This document shows, piece by piece, positions 1 to 13,100 of a DNA stretch of 64,000 nt. Position 1 is the first letter of the stretch. Each line of letters starts with the position of its first letter. The translations under genes and the position numbers were made by a program. The notes below the pieces were generated by a model that ran no database searches, had not been told where the DNA came from, and saw nothing but the letters and a program-made list of their open reading frames with translations. Location of the stretch: contig NW_023998416.1 of assembly GCF_014805625.2 (NCBI RefSeq), forward strand, positions 32,103,056-32,167,055. The letters are read 5' to 3'. The DNA is from Glossina fuscipes (Eukaryota; Arthropoda; Insecta; Diptera; Glossinidae).

Positions 1-249
1 AATTTCTTTCTTTAAAAAGAAGAAAAAAAAAAAAAAAAAAAACTTAAACCCCTATATGGCACTTTTTTTTTTTTTTTTTTTTTTTTTTTTGTGAACAATG
101 CAGGTTACATGTGTGTAAGCACCTAAGCATTAAATTGTTACAGGTCATCATGGTGTATAGCTATAGCGGTTTCTAAAGGCTTGTTTGCTGATTTCTTTGG
201 TAATATATCAAATCGTTTACACTGAACTGATTTTTCGATTACATTTTCT

Positions 250-250
250 T

Positions 251-277
<27 letters not shown>
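250..277. repeat. TA microsatellite
   Basis: Uninterrupted TA dinucleotides followed by a short GTATG variant tract. Confidence 0.9.
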
Positions 278-285
<8 letters not shown>

Positions 286-1183
286 ATGGGTTTTGCTTTT
301 AATCTAAAAACTGCTAAATGCTGTGACCTTTTATTTTTTTTTTTTGTAATATTCTTAGGAAACTAATTTGATTAGTTTACGCCCTAATCAGCTCCGAAAG
401 CAATAACGTCAAGTGCATTATTATGAATTTTTGGATTTTTTTTTTTAAAGATATTTCGACTTTTCGTTTTGCTTTTTTTTTTGTTTTTAAATTATCTTTG
501 AGTTACTGGCAAAAATAAATCTAATTTCACGCGGTATTAACACTTGCAGTTAAGTTATAGTTATACTGTATACACTGGGCTTCGAACTGTTTAAGCATTG
601 TTTTTTGTTTTTGCACATTTTTTGATCCTGTAAAGTGTGACGATCGTGCATAAACAGTTTTACTTTTTTGTACCCTTTGCATATATTATGCAAACCTTAA
701 GGGTCTGCTGGTTTCATTTTCTGTTTTGTTGCTTTTATTCCTTTTCGACCATTCCATTTCACTCTGGACGCTCAAAAAGACCGCATGCCGGGCAGAGTGA
801 CACTTATTCCAAGTTGCATTAGTTTTATGCCCAGTTAAACGAACAAAGAGTATAAAGGTTGCAACACCAAATTATATTTATGCATTTTTGCATGTATCAA
901 TGTGTATGTGTGCGTGCGTTAGTATGTATTATTCGTGTTTATATACAAAACACTAATTATTTTCAACATAAGATTAATGCGATTAACGCTGTGTTAAACA
1001 CGGCATTATTAATGCAATTCTCACTTGCAGGCAGTCGGCCGTCCAAACAGCTCGTCTTTGTTTGCATTGTAACGCATTTTTAGTTTTGGCACATTGTGTG
1101 GCAACATTAACGGCAGGACTCCGAAAATGAACATAAGCGGATTTAATTTAAATCCTTCAGATAAGATTTCAAAGTTAATCGCT

Positions 1184-1220
1184 TTCGTTGGGTTTGCTTT
1201 GGCTTTGCTTTGCTTTGCGT
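1184..1220 (+). repeat. TTTGC-type pentanucleotide repeat
   Basis: GGTTTGCTTTGGCTTTGCTT and TGCTTTGCG form an imperfect five-base repeat. Confidence 0.7.
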
Positions 1221-4200
1221 TTTAAAAATTTGTTCACAAATTAAATTTCATTTCAGTCGATTTTCATTACCTTAAGTCTTTTTGTTTTGCATTATTTTAT
1301 TTATTTATTTATTTTTTTTTTTTTGTTTTTGTTTTTGGTTATCAGCGGGAAATCCATAATATTCATTCTCTTTGCCATCGTCAATACTACCCTTTTAAAT
1401 ATGTGAAGAACTTATTCTAACTATAAAACAATCTAAGTTTTTTAACAATACTTGCAAGCGATCTATAAGAATGTCACTCCACCTTCACCTTCAATTGCGT
1501 GAACATTACGTACCCTAACGCTATGCTGCAGTCATTGCAGCGTTGCGTTTTGTCCAAATATATTGTACATCATAACATATTATACGTTGGTATACATGTA
1601 TACATATACTATCAGTTATGCGCCGCCCAATGTTAACGTAATATTTAGGGTACTAAATGCGTTGAAAGTTTGTAATTTGTAGTCACTTATAGTAATGTGA
1701 ATATCAATGGCAATGCGCCTTGCTCTGTACCGCAGTGTGGTGCGGTATGAGTTCTGCACGCTATCTGGCAAAGACAAAGGCTTGTCGCTCATGAGAAGAT
1801 GTTCTTTGTCATTGGCAGTTGTTGCCTCTGTAAGTTCCTTCATTCTGTGCATTGCTCGGGATTGCTCAGAGATAGAAGCGTAAATAGATGACTTTTACCT
1901 AATTCTGTCACACACATCGCTGGGTGCTAAGCGTTCCAGCCTTCGACTACCGCCGCCTTAGAAGGAATCACGCAGAAAACGCAGCATGTTCACGGTAGAC
2001 TTATTTAGCGTTGTTTGTATCTATTAACTGCGCTTAATAGTTGATTAGAATGCTAAGCGAACAACGGTTGAAAAAATAGTCATGGATCGGCCAAGAGATG
2101 AACTTTTTGTTAACACAAAGAGTTTTATATAGCTCTGTGCTTGTTTAAAGTGAGAAAATGTTTAAGCTTTATTCCCTAAGTATCTTCGTATTGTTTAATC
2201 TAAACTCTTTAATGTTGATTGTAAATTTGTTGAGCGTGTACACTTTTGCTGCTACTTTTTAATTATAATTTTTGTTCATAAGTTCCTCATGCCTTACAAA
2301 AGTGCTATCCTCAAACCAAAATGATAGGTTTTCGTCTGTTTGATTGTCACTGACTGCAATCTATTGGTCGATGATTTAAGCTCGAGCAGTTAAGCAGCTT
2401 CAATCTCTGCGGTATCGGATGGCTTTGATTTCACGAAGAGGTCAGATAAGCTATAAAGAAAGAGTGGCAATATTTCTTCGAATCAGAGATTTCTTTTCTT
2501 AAATTGTCCACAAAGCGCTTTCTTATTGATCTTAAGGCCTATTTTGATCTTTGAAGAATCTATCCCTTAATCGAATTCTATGTGGATCTATTCGATCGCC
2601 GTAAGCAGTTGATGATCTTTTTTTTTTAGATTCGCTGGATAGTAGAGACACAGGCGAGCACTATGATGGCCAGGAACGCCAGAACGTCTCAAGGCCCGAC
2701 AATATTTCGAAGGCAAACTTGGGTAAATGAATGCTCGAATGAGTGTTCGAAATACATCTTTTAGAATGTCTAGCTTAAGGGGAAACCTTCACTTTCAGAG
2801 TCATCTTTCTGTTCTTCAAGCCATTGCCAATAATGTTTCTTTACAGTCCCGGAACATCTAATCGGTTCAGCTCTTGACGGTGCCGTGATAATTTAAATAT
2901 GCAAGTATCAGGTTTTTTCTATATCTGCTTGAAAGATACCCAACATCGATTATCAAAACAGAAGTTCTCAAACAGGATATCCCTCTTCCATTTTTCTTTT
3001 CAATAATTTTAATCTCTTGCGATTTTTTTTTTTTGTTAAAAGCAAATCTCGCTGGTATTTTTCCCGATATTATTCTATCAGTCGAGTGCATAGATGTGTT
3101 AAAAACTATATCGTACAGAATAGTCTTTCTATTCTCAATAACTCCAATTTTTCGGCGACTTGTTTAGCGGTCGGCATTTGTTTCATCACTACAGTAAAGA
3201 TTCATTGCAGATTTACGTCTTTTATCAGTTTTATGAAGTTTTCTAAAAAAATGTTGGTATGGAATACAATTTGCCAGTGAGGTCATGTCGCGCCCAAGAG
3301 CTTTAATATCGATAAAGCTAATCTTTTGTCAATTTTTGGGCGGCATTTGTTGCAAAACTATACTATTGACTGACTGTGGGCATGTTTAAGCCCGAAAAAC
3401 AGTCGCGTCCAGTTGGTGAAATATTTTTATCATTCCTTGCACTCCTATCGGCCTATCGACGTCAAGCCACGCAAGATTTTGACGACCAACCGCGGATTTT
3501 GATAAAGAACACGAAATACTTGCCAACTTATGATCCTTTGAAAGCTTTATAGAAAGTCCCTTTAATTTGGATTTCATTAGGAAATATGTTTTTTCCTTTT
3601 TTTGTTAAATGATTTCATTTACTCACATCCAGTTGGCCAAATGTTGATTGATTACAGTTATCCAATGCTATTTACTCTTGTTTTTATATAAATACTTATT
3701 AACATTTTGTTTTTGTATGATAAGACCGTAAATTTGGTAAATGAGAGCAACAGCCGCTAGTTGGTTCAACCAACGTATAATGTTTATTGATAATCATTAA
3801 AGAAATGTTTTTCCTCTGAATTTATTGACGATTCAATTTTTCAGAAAAAAAAAAAAAAATGAAAATTTTAATTTAAGAGTAATAAGAAGGAGCAGCAGTC
3901 GCTAGTTTATTTATTTACATATTTTTTTTTTTTTTTTTTTTATTAAAGATATGCATGTATGTATGTGTTAGGCAACACCCCTTAAATTGATATAAACTAT
4001 TTGAAATTCGTTAAGGGCGCCTATTGAATTCATATTTGAGTTCACATTGTATAATTTTGTATAACAACCGTATGATTAACGGCGACAAAATGACCATGTG
4101 ACGCCACTTTGTATGCTTAATTGAACTAATGAATGGTCAAGAATTTCTTATAGAATATTAAATGTTTTGCTTTTTTTTGTGTGATGTGAAAACAAAGCAA

Positions 4201-6792
4201 ATAAATATTTTATATTTTTTATCGAATTTTTATAATGGAGATGAAGGCCTATCTCCTTTTCTTCGCACAGATGTATACGCCTTGGGGTTCACTCGGAGTG
4301 TTAGTATAGAGAACATTTTTGTTTTGTTCTTATTCACTTTGTTCTGTTTGGTAGGCCATAAAATTTCCAAAAACAATGCCCGAGCAATGAAGTCAAAGTG
4401 TCTTTGGCGACATCAGTTTCTTGCTATATTGTGGGAGCTGCTCCCAACCATTTAGCGTTTCGGATTTTTGCATTATTAACAAAAAAAAAAGTACGTAAAT
4501 ATACATATATATATAAATAAAGAAAAAATTAAAAAAAAAAAAAAAAAAACAAATAAAATAAAAAAAGAAGACATTACCCGCTGTGGCACCATAACAAAGT
4601 CAGTATTATTCAGTCAGTTGCTCCTATTGAAAATGTTCTCAATTTTTCGATTTTTCGTTCAAATCTGAGTTAACTGAGGCCAAATAGGAGTCCAGCTGTG
4701 CCATAACTAAATGTATGTAAAAGCGTCAAGTTCACTGTCATATCAAATTGCCGTTGTTGCGCTGCTATTGTCACTGGTTTGCTTTAATACACTCGCGCGC
4801 GCTCTCGCTCCCTTATGTATATATCTTATGTGTGTACATTTTTTGATTTTATTTAAAAACAATGACACCCAACCAATGGGGAAAGAAAAAAAAAAAAAAT
4901 GCAAAAAACATATAAAGGAAGACGAAAAGAACAGACGTAAGATATACTTCTCTAAGTATCCAGCGGTGTAAAGCGCATAAAAAACAAAGGTTACCTACTT
5001 CCTCAACGTGTGGTTGACAATCAACGGCTTTTCGAGCCTGCTTAGCTTAGCCAAGAGGCACTCGCTCTAAGCTTAACTCGAGCTTAACCGAAAACAGTTG
5101 CTAAGAGTTAAAAAGTTTATATTCATTTCTTTTTTCATAATTTTCAAATAAAATGTTTGTTATATCACTTCTTAGCTTAGGTGGAGTGTTGTTCAATTTA
5201 TATATATATATATTTATTTTTTATATGGATTTGCTTAACAAGCTGTTATGAATGTCATAAATTGTTATAAATATTTTTTATTTATTTTTTTTTTTTTTAT
5301 ATTATATTGAAACACTGTTATTTTCACAGAAGGCAGAATATTCATATAACCGTATAGACAGACAGACAGACATTAATATTTAAAGGCAAGCGCCAGCAGG
5401 ACAAACATTTTTATTTGCCTCATTTACTTAGCGAAGCATATGTAGCCGCCACATGCTTTTGCATTCAGATGTGTCTGCAAAGGGATTATAAACGTCTGGG
5501 TGCTGCTGGTATTTGTCGCTCTTTCCTGTCACTGATATATTCCTTAATACAATACAAGCTCATAATTGTAGGCTTCTTAAACTGTTGAAATTTAGGCTTC
5601 TGCGTGTGCTGGTTACTGTGATTTCTTTTCTTTTTAATATTTATTTGTGCTTTTGTTTGTTTTAAACGCAACAGAAAAACAAAAACCGAAAAACAAAAAA
5701 ATGATAAAACCAAGCGATGATTAAGCCTCACAGCACGCATTCTTGGCTGAAATTGTTTCGAGCTTTTCTCAGAATTCATTTAGACCACAGTGGCCAACGT
5801 CAGGCTATAAAAACTTAAAATTTAATATAAGATTTTTCTTTTTAATTTATGAAAAAAAAAAAAAAATTCAAATGGATAGTAAAATAATAATAATAAAAAA
5901 TTTCAAAACAATTATTTTTATTTTATGAATGAAAGCAAATCGCTGCAAAAACGTGGTAATAGTTAATAAAACCGAAAAAAAAATTAACACAAAATTTTTT
6001 TTTGTTTAATCTACGCAATAATTAGTAAAATTAGGAATATTTCAAATAAAACTTGTTTATTTTAAGAAAGTAAATGGAAAAAAAATAATAATAATTAGAA
6101 AATAAAAAGAGAAAAATATTGAAAAAACATTAGAAAATAAATATTAAGAAAATGTGAACATTATTGATTTAAAAAAAAAATTAAACAAAATAAAACAAAA
6201 GAATACAAAAAGCGTAAGAAGAACTACATACATATACATGCATTCATAGACGTATAGGAAAACGTTCCTCTCAACAAGGAACTATCTAAGCTTTCGAAGA
6301 CTATTGAATTTCATGCGTGCACGTTACGAGGAAAACTGATTCGCAATATTTTCCCTAGGATGCAGACATTGGTCCTTTCTTGATTTTCTCTTAGATTTGT
6401 TTTCAAAGTTGAAGGATTTTGTGAAACAACCAAGAAATCAAGTTCGGGATTTAACTTCTTGATGTCTTACATACATACGAGGTCTTATATTTCCATTCAA
6501 ATATACAAAATGTCTTGATGGACAATTTCAAAAATGAACACTACGACTGAAACAACCTCTGATGAGATGCAAAGCACGTTTCGTGTTAAAGTGATAGAAC
6601 TTTGAGTAGCAATAACTTTTCCAAGTTATCTTTTGTCATCTGAGATAACATTAAACCCTCATGCAAAAGCTAACGTCACAACTTGTCTTCCTTAAGTACT
6701 AGTAGGCAAAGTGGCACAAAATTGAACTGATGCAACCGGAAAAATCAAGTGCGGCCTTTATGCGTATATGCTGGAAATTTATATTTATTTAT

Positions 6793-7060
6793 TTTTGTAC
6801 CCTACACGATTTGAGGTACAAGGGTACATAAAGTTTGTGCGGACGCATGCTATTCTCGAAAAAAGTGATAGTAGACAAGCTTTTTATTATACTGACGCTT
6901 CCTTGTCTGTCGGTCCGACCTGCTTTTTTGTGTTCTACTTGCAGGCTGTCATTTTTAAGAAATTTTGATAAAATTTAGTACATTACCGTATTTTGACCCA
7001 AAGGCGAACGCTACCGAAAATCGTTCCCTTTTTCGACTACTTCGCTTTTAAAAAACGAAA
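6793..7060 (+). mobile_element. Related dispersed-element remnant
   Basis: Begins TTTTTGTACCCTACACGATT and continues GGTACATAAAGTTTGTGCGGACGCATGC, matching the opening of the element at 59200. A CTTGTCTGTCGGTCCGACC tract follows, then TTTTTTGTGTTC and a CCAAAGGCGAACGC block that recalls 52190-52320. The copies are strongly diverged; this is the kind of patchy resemblance left by an old transposon family. Confidence 0.4.
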
Positions 7061-9534
7061 GATATGCAGTTTTGCTACTGGAGAGATAGAAGAGAATTTT
7101 GTACAACAACTATCAGAATCTACTACTGAGAATACCATTTATGCCATGTTATCATAGTAGTGGAATTCATTTTTGTGTCATTCTAGAATACCAAATGAAC
7201 TATGATTGGCATTTTCTAGTAAATTCCAGAATTAAACGCTAAAATTTTTGTGTAATGAAAATTTAACATATCCCTGGCGTGTTACTATTTTATGATTTCT
7301 TTATGATTTCCATTAAATTACAGCAAACTTTATAAAAAACATTATATACTATAAGATGGAGAGAGAATTATACATATATATAAAATTAAGATATAAACTT
7401 TTTTTATACAATAATATTTAATTTAAGATGATGATGCGCGGAGTTCAACTCGATAATTTATCAACAATAGAGTCGACAAAATGTACAGAGCATCAACTCT
7501 GGATTACGCGTTCATCATAAAGTTTGTTTAAGGATCAATAAGAACCAATAGTATGCAACGGACAACTAATTTCGTAGATAGTTAATAAATAGTTAATTAA
7601 AAGCGCATTCATTTACGGCAGCCATTAAAAAATACCAGCAAAAGATGTATATGAACTCGGGTACAAGCACGCAACACTGACACAAAAAGTATTAACCAAA
7701 TATAATGCAAACTATAATGCAAAGATTCGTCATAAGACGCATGCAACTATTTTAACTGGCAGTCTCATAAACGCTTTCACTTACCTCCTGAGAGTAAATA
7801 ACAAAAATCACTGAAATGTTAGCGCAAAATGCGCAAAGGAAAGGAGAGCTCAAAATTACCCCTGCATTGTGGTAATCAAACGAGAAGGATATTAAGCTTA
7901 AGAAGGATACTAAGCTTTCTCTGAGCAAAAATGATGGCAAAATGCCGTTAAAGGGTTTACTTCAGAAGCCAATCTTTCACTTTCTCAGGAAACTGATCAG
8001 AAGGAAACCATGTATACAGGGAGGTAATGCCCCGTTCTAGTTCAAGTAAGACAAGCCGAAGAAATTGTTTTCGAATTCTTTCAACCACATATAGCAATTA
8101 ATCTATCTGTCCTTAACTAGTCTATCGCTCGGCACATGTATAAACAGCTATCCGGCCTTCTTATGTTGCCTTTTCTTTTATAAGAAATCTAAAAGGCCGT
8201 AATATAATTAAATATTTAATATAGTAAAAGAATGCGAAGTTTTCCAGATAACAAAGGAAGAAACCTAACGGGCATGATATTTATCGATAGGGCATACAGC
8301 ACACGGGTGGTGTCTAAGCAGACACCAACAGAGGGACGGATGTAAATAAATCTAATGGTTATCTAATCCACGAGAATATATTTGTAGGCTATCCAAAGTG
8401 TTGCTACGCGTGTCATAAACGAAAGGGCAAATATAACATAAAGCATCTCTCAGGTGACGGACATGAAACAAGGGAAAAAAATTTGTTTATAGATTGACCT
8501 ACGATCTACATATTCTTAAATTAACCCACGATCTACAGCAGATATGGGGATTTGAAATTTGCTTTAACCAATCGAAATTTAGAAAGAGAACTAAACGAAA
8601 GGATAAATTTCGATTATAAAAACAGGAGAAACTTGAAAAGTATTTTATATATTAAGCATCGAACCTTTATTAGAAATCGATTGGACATTTCTCAAATATT
8701 CAAAGTTTGGAGAGAAAAGGGTTGCGATTCGTTTACTGACATTTAAGGTGAAAGACAACGAACGTTTATTTTAACTTTTCTTTTCATTGCTTCTTCTTAT
8801 TAGGACTTGTTATGTTCAATATACTGCAGGCTCCAGACAATGACGAAAATGTTGTTGTAGCTGACAATAGTCAGTTAGTAAGATATGTATTTAAAAGAGA
8901 ATTTAATGTAAAGTCGACGTCATATCTATATACGGCATGCGGCAATGAAGAAAAATAGCTTTTACAATTTTGGAAATCTCTTCTTCTTCTATTTAAGAAA
9001 GTGCGCAACACAAAACCCACAATGATTTTTAATATTTTATTCACATTTTTATTTGCAGATTTTGATTTACTGACGAGCAAGAAGTTCGCCAATCAACTGA
9101 CTACAAATAGCGTCTCATACACGCCCACGTAGCCAATAGCGTTGTTATTATTTTTTTACTATTACTACGTCGACCATATCTGTTTTGAGAAACTTCAGTA
9201 ACAACAATAAAAACAAAAGCAACGACAGCAGCAATAATAGCAGTTACCGTAGAAAATTATAAAAAAAAAAAAAAAGAAATAAAAACGACAACATTAAAAG
9301 GCGTCTAAATCACCATTTGAAAGTAACACGTCAGTCTGTCAGCAGCTGTACAGCTCTTATCTTTCGGAAGACAACTAACAATAACAGCTTGAATTATTCA
9401 TTTTTTTTCTAATTTTTATGATTACAATCCGACCGACCAACTTTACTAGCCAATCAGTTTTCTATTTAAGAGAGCTAAACAAGAAAAAAAAAAAAAGAGG
9501 AAATTTACCGACAGCATAGGCTAAAAAAGAAAAA

Positions 9535-9562
9535 AAGAAAGAAAGAAAGAAAGAAAAAGAAA
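9535..9562 (+). repeat. AAAG microsatellite
   Basis: Five or so GAAA units in the presumed 5' leader region of drm, embedded in A-rich DNA. Confidence 0.8.
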
Positions 9563-9628
9563 CAAAAGCAACAGAAACACAAACGCGCATTACATTTATA
9601 CGTATAACGAAAACAATAATACTAACAA

Positions 9629-9629
9629 C

Positions 9630-9667
<38 letters not shown>
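9629..9667 (+). repeat. AAT microsatellite
   Basis: About 12 AAT units, flanked by AAC-rich sequence, upstream of drm. Confidence 0.9.
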
Positions 9668-9670
<3 letters not shown>

Positions 9671-9774
9671 CAGCGCCAACAATAATAATAACGACAATAA
9701 AAAACTGAAAAGTACATAAAGTGATATCAAATAACTAAATAAAACTGATTAAAGCCTTACTCCCCCGGCCGGTC

Positions 9775-9778
<4 letters not shown>

Positions 9779-9825
<47 letters not shown>
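9779..9825. repeat. TA microsatellite upstream of drm
   Basis: More than 20 uninterrupted TA units about 350 bases before the drm start codon. The length makes it a likely polymorphic site and a place where assemblies slip. Confidence 0.9.
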
Positions 9826-9830
<5 letters not shown>

Positions 9831-10177
9831 TGTATATATACATATATAATGTATATATGCATATAAAGAACAAGACAAGAGGAAAAATAAACAAATCAAC
9901 GGAAATATACATACGCACGCAGTATTAAACTTTATCCGCTCGCCGCGTTTTACTTATACTTAAGCAGCGAAGAGAGCGTAATTCTTTTTTAATCTATTAC
10001 TCTGTGCGAGAAGAGCGAGTAACTGCGCCGCCGAGTGTGTACTATTTGAGTAACACTAACTAACTGTAGTGTATACAGTGTAAGGTTCTGTTGTATTGCA
10101 TTGTAATCGTGTGTGTATTCGCGTGAAATCTAAAAAAAAAAAAAAAAAAAAAAGGAAAAAAAACTCAATTTGTCACA

Positions 10178-13100
10178 ATGTTCGCTGTAATGAGAATTGA
10201 AAATGATGACTGCCGGTCTGACTATCGTCGCAAGATGCGTCCCAAGTGTGAGTTCATTTGCAAGTATTGCCAGCGGCGTTTCACTAAACCCTACAATCTA
10301 ATGATACACGAACGCACCCATAAATCGCCAGAAATCACATATTCGTGTGAAGTTTGCGGTAAATATTTTAAACAGCGCGATAATCTAAGACAGCACAGGT
10401 AAGTTATGAGTCATTAACTATTTTGCATATATTTGTTGTGCTTTTTATTATAATAATTTTTTTTTATTTTGTTAATTTTGAAAATTTTCAAAAAAAAAAA
10501 GGTGATCGCAAATGTAACTTTTAGTGTCAAGTACTTTACGTGTAATCGATTGCAAAACACAAAAAAAAAAGAAAGAAAAAAAATTTGTTATCTAAAAAAT
10601 AAGACTTTTTTGCTTTGCTACTCCGTCTGTTTTCACAAAACAAAAAAATATAAAATTTTACAAATATCTTAAAAATGGCAAGCATCAGCGTTCAGATCTT
10701 AAGTCAGTTTAGTACGCGCGGTCGCAATTTCCTTCGAAACTCAAAATTTGTTATAATACAAGACAAACTCAGAGGTTGCAATTAAAACAACTTTTAATAG
10801 TTAAGCTTAGCTTGGCAAGCATCAAGTGACACAGAGGCTCACATTGACGGACTCGATTAGTGTATGTTTCGTGTTGAGATTAGAAATTTTCGATTTGGCT
10901 TTGAGTTGTTCGGTGTTTATCTAAGAAATTATCAAAGAAGGTCGTCATCAAGTCAAGTCCGGCAGGTAAAAACTGATTACGGTTGCTTGAGTTATTGAGC
11001 CGATCGCAAAAGAAACGAAAAATACAAATATCAGACATTCTCATACAATTGCTTTTCGCAGAAATCGGCTGCCACGCCCTTCGTGCGTCCGTATCAGGTG
11101 TAAAAATAAGTCGTGTGTTTGTTTTTTAAACAAAAAACCGCTCATTTAATGATTGTTTTTACTATAACCTCTTAAAGAAATAAATTCTTGGATTAAAGCG
11201 ATTTGACCACTGGCCGCTGTAATATTTCCTATCTCGCTAAAAGAATATCAATTCTGAGTCGTAAGATCCTTTGGGGCTACACACATAAGCGCCTATTTTA
11301 TGGGCGTGATTCCAAGAATGAAGACGCAACTAAAATGATCGTCAAATTCTCAGTGGAAGCGTAAACTGTTAAAAATAAAGAGGAATGTCTGGCGAATACC
11401 GTGGTAATCCTAGCACATCCCGTTCCAATGCTGCAAACATTTTCTGAAGAAGTTTTTCAATATGAGATCGAGTATTTTCACGCTGAAAAATCGATTTATC
11501 CGATCCGGTATAATGAATGATCCTTGCAGTCTTATCCGTGGCTCCTCGTACCATTCCTCAACGACAGCCGTTCAACTTAGGCGACGTTGTTAATGTTTCC
11601 AAGGCCTATGTTTTGTTTGTTCCGAAATTATTCCATTTCCTTTGTTCATGACCGTAAAGTTTTAATATAGGTGTGTGAGGGTTAAAGCCAGTGCTTAAAC
11701 ATATGTTCACACACACTGTCTTGTAAAGAAACCTATAACGATTCACTAATAGTCTCCCGTAGTTCGTTCCATTCCTCATGGTTTTTTGTTTCATCAAGCA
11801 CTTGCTTCCTTAATCAATTTGCAAAGAGGGTACGAAAAGCAGTGAAAACAATAAAAAAGGAAAAAATTTTTCGTAGTATGAAATATTTAGTACGTGAAAG
11901 GACGAAAAACATTTCATGAGTTCAAAAACTGTAATGTCGGGTCTAGCTCGACATAGAAGTTGATGTAGGATAAACACGACGTCGTCACATAGTTGACATA
12001 GGAGTGGTTAAGGTTAATCCATTCGTTTAGTTTACTATATTTACGAAATTTCTAGGCCTTACGCTCTCTCTCGAAATTCTCTCTTCTTCCATGCCATATA
12101 ACGTACGGAAAAAAGAAAGAAAAAGCAATAAATTTTAGTACCCGTTGCCTAAGGTTAGTTCTAAATCTGTCGTGCGCCTTTCTCCTACCACTGAAAACTA
12201 TGCTCAGTAAAGAAGAAAAATTCTATGTAACAAACCTATATTTTTGTTACTTTGCATAAAGAGTACATTAGTACAGGTGCTGGAAAGCGCAAGTTGTGTA
12301 AATATGTGGTGCTTGCTGAGGACCCTAGAACATCTTGCCTCTAATACATCTTCTAAAGATTTTCACAATTATATGTCGATATAAGGAGCGGCTGCAGTCT
12401 ATTTTTGTTTTGAATCTACGCGTCGCAGGTATTGAGGTATTTTGGCAAAGCTTGGAACGTATCCTGCTGATCAATCAGGATATCAATATTTGATATATAG
12501 GGTATTTAAAAAGTCGGTCTTGTCCGACTACAACATTTTCACTTGTCTTTAGCATTTCTTTTTTCTTCTTCGATAATCATTTATTTTACTTTTAAGATAA
12601 AAACTGAAAAATAAGAGGAAAACGAAAAAGCGACGGCTAGTTTTGTAATATGAACGGTTGATGAGGAAGTTTTGATAATTTTTCTTAAGGCATTTTAGTT
12701 GTTAATGTCGAGGCGGTTTGAATAGAGGACTCAGACTAAATTTCATATAGTTGCGTTTTAATTTTGTTCTACATCTGTGATCTTAGGGCTTAAATGAAAA
12801 CAGGCGGACAGGATTATAAATATATCCAAGACTCAGGTTAATAAATAATATGTACATTTTAAGGAAAAGAAAGGAATATCTGATTCTGGCCTTGTTCTAA
12901 ATTGATTCGCATTCGCATTTAACCAAACTATTGCGTTAGGGCTGGCTTCGCCTTATTTTCTTGGTAGCGTGAACATATGCAGTTTCAAAGAACTCTTGTG
13001 TTTAGTTTTTTCATTCTCTTGCAATCAATTTCTCTAAGATTTTTACGCCAATCAGTATCCCCACCTTGTGATGCGTTTGACGACCAATTTGAAAGTTTCA

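Larger units (their letters stand above)
1..9330. other. Gene-free region upstream of drm
   Basis: No ORF here shows family resemblance or plausible splice partners. Long A and T runs mark 25-95, 3840-3860, 3920-3941 and 4530-4550. From about 2300 to 3600 and 6200 to 8800 the DNA is more complex and holds transposon-like debris (6793-7060); the rest is simple-repeat rich. Enhancers of drm are likely somewhere here but cannot be placed. Confidence 0.5.
9331..10177 (+). promoter_or_regulatory. Probable drm promoter and 5' UTR region
   Basis: An initiator-like TCAGTC lies at 9331-9336, followed by an E-box CAGCTG within 15 bases; no downstream promoter element sits at the expected spacing and no convincing TATA box is seen. 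From about 9470 to the start codon the DNA is A-rich with AAAG, AAT, CAA and TA repeats, a composition common in long 5' leaders of fly developmental genes. Many upstream ATGs occur if transcription starts at 9333, so a later start between roughly 9950 and 10100 is equally possible. The start site is not settled by the sequence. Confidence 0.35.

Noticed and set aside
3386..3577. - strand frame with a transposase-like feel (LAWLDVDRPIGVQGMIKIF)
   Set aside because: I could not match it to a named family, and the neighbouring frames give no support.
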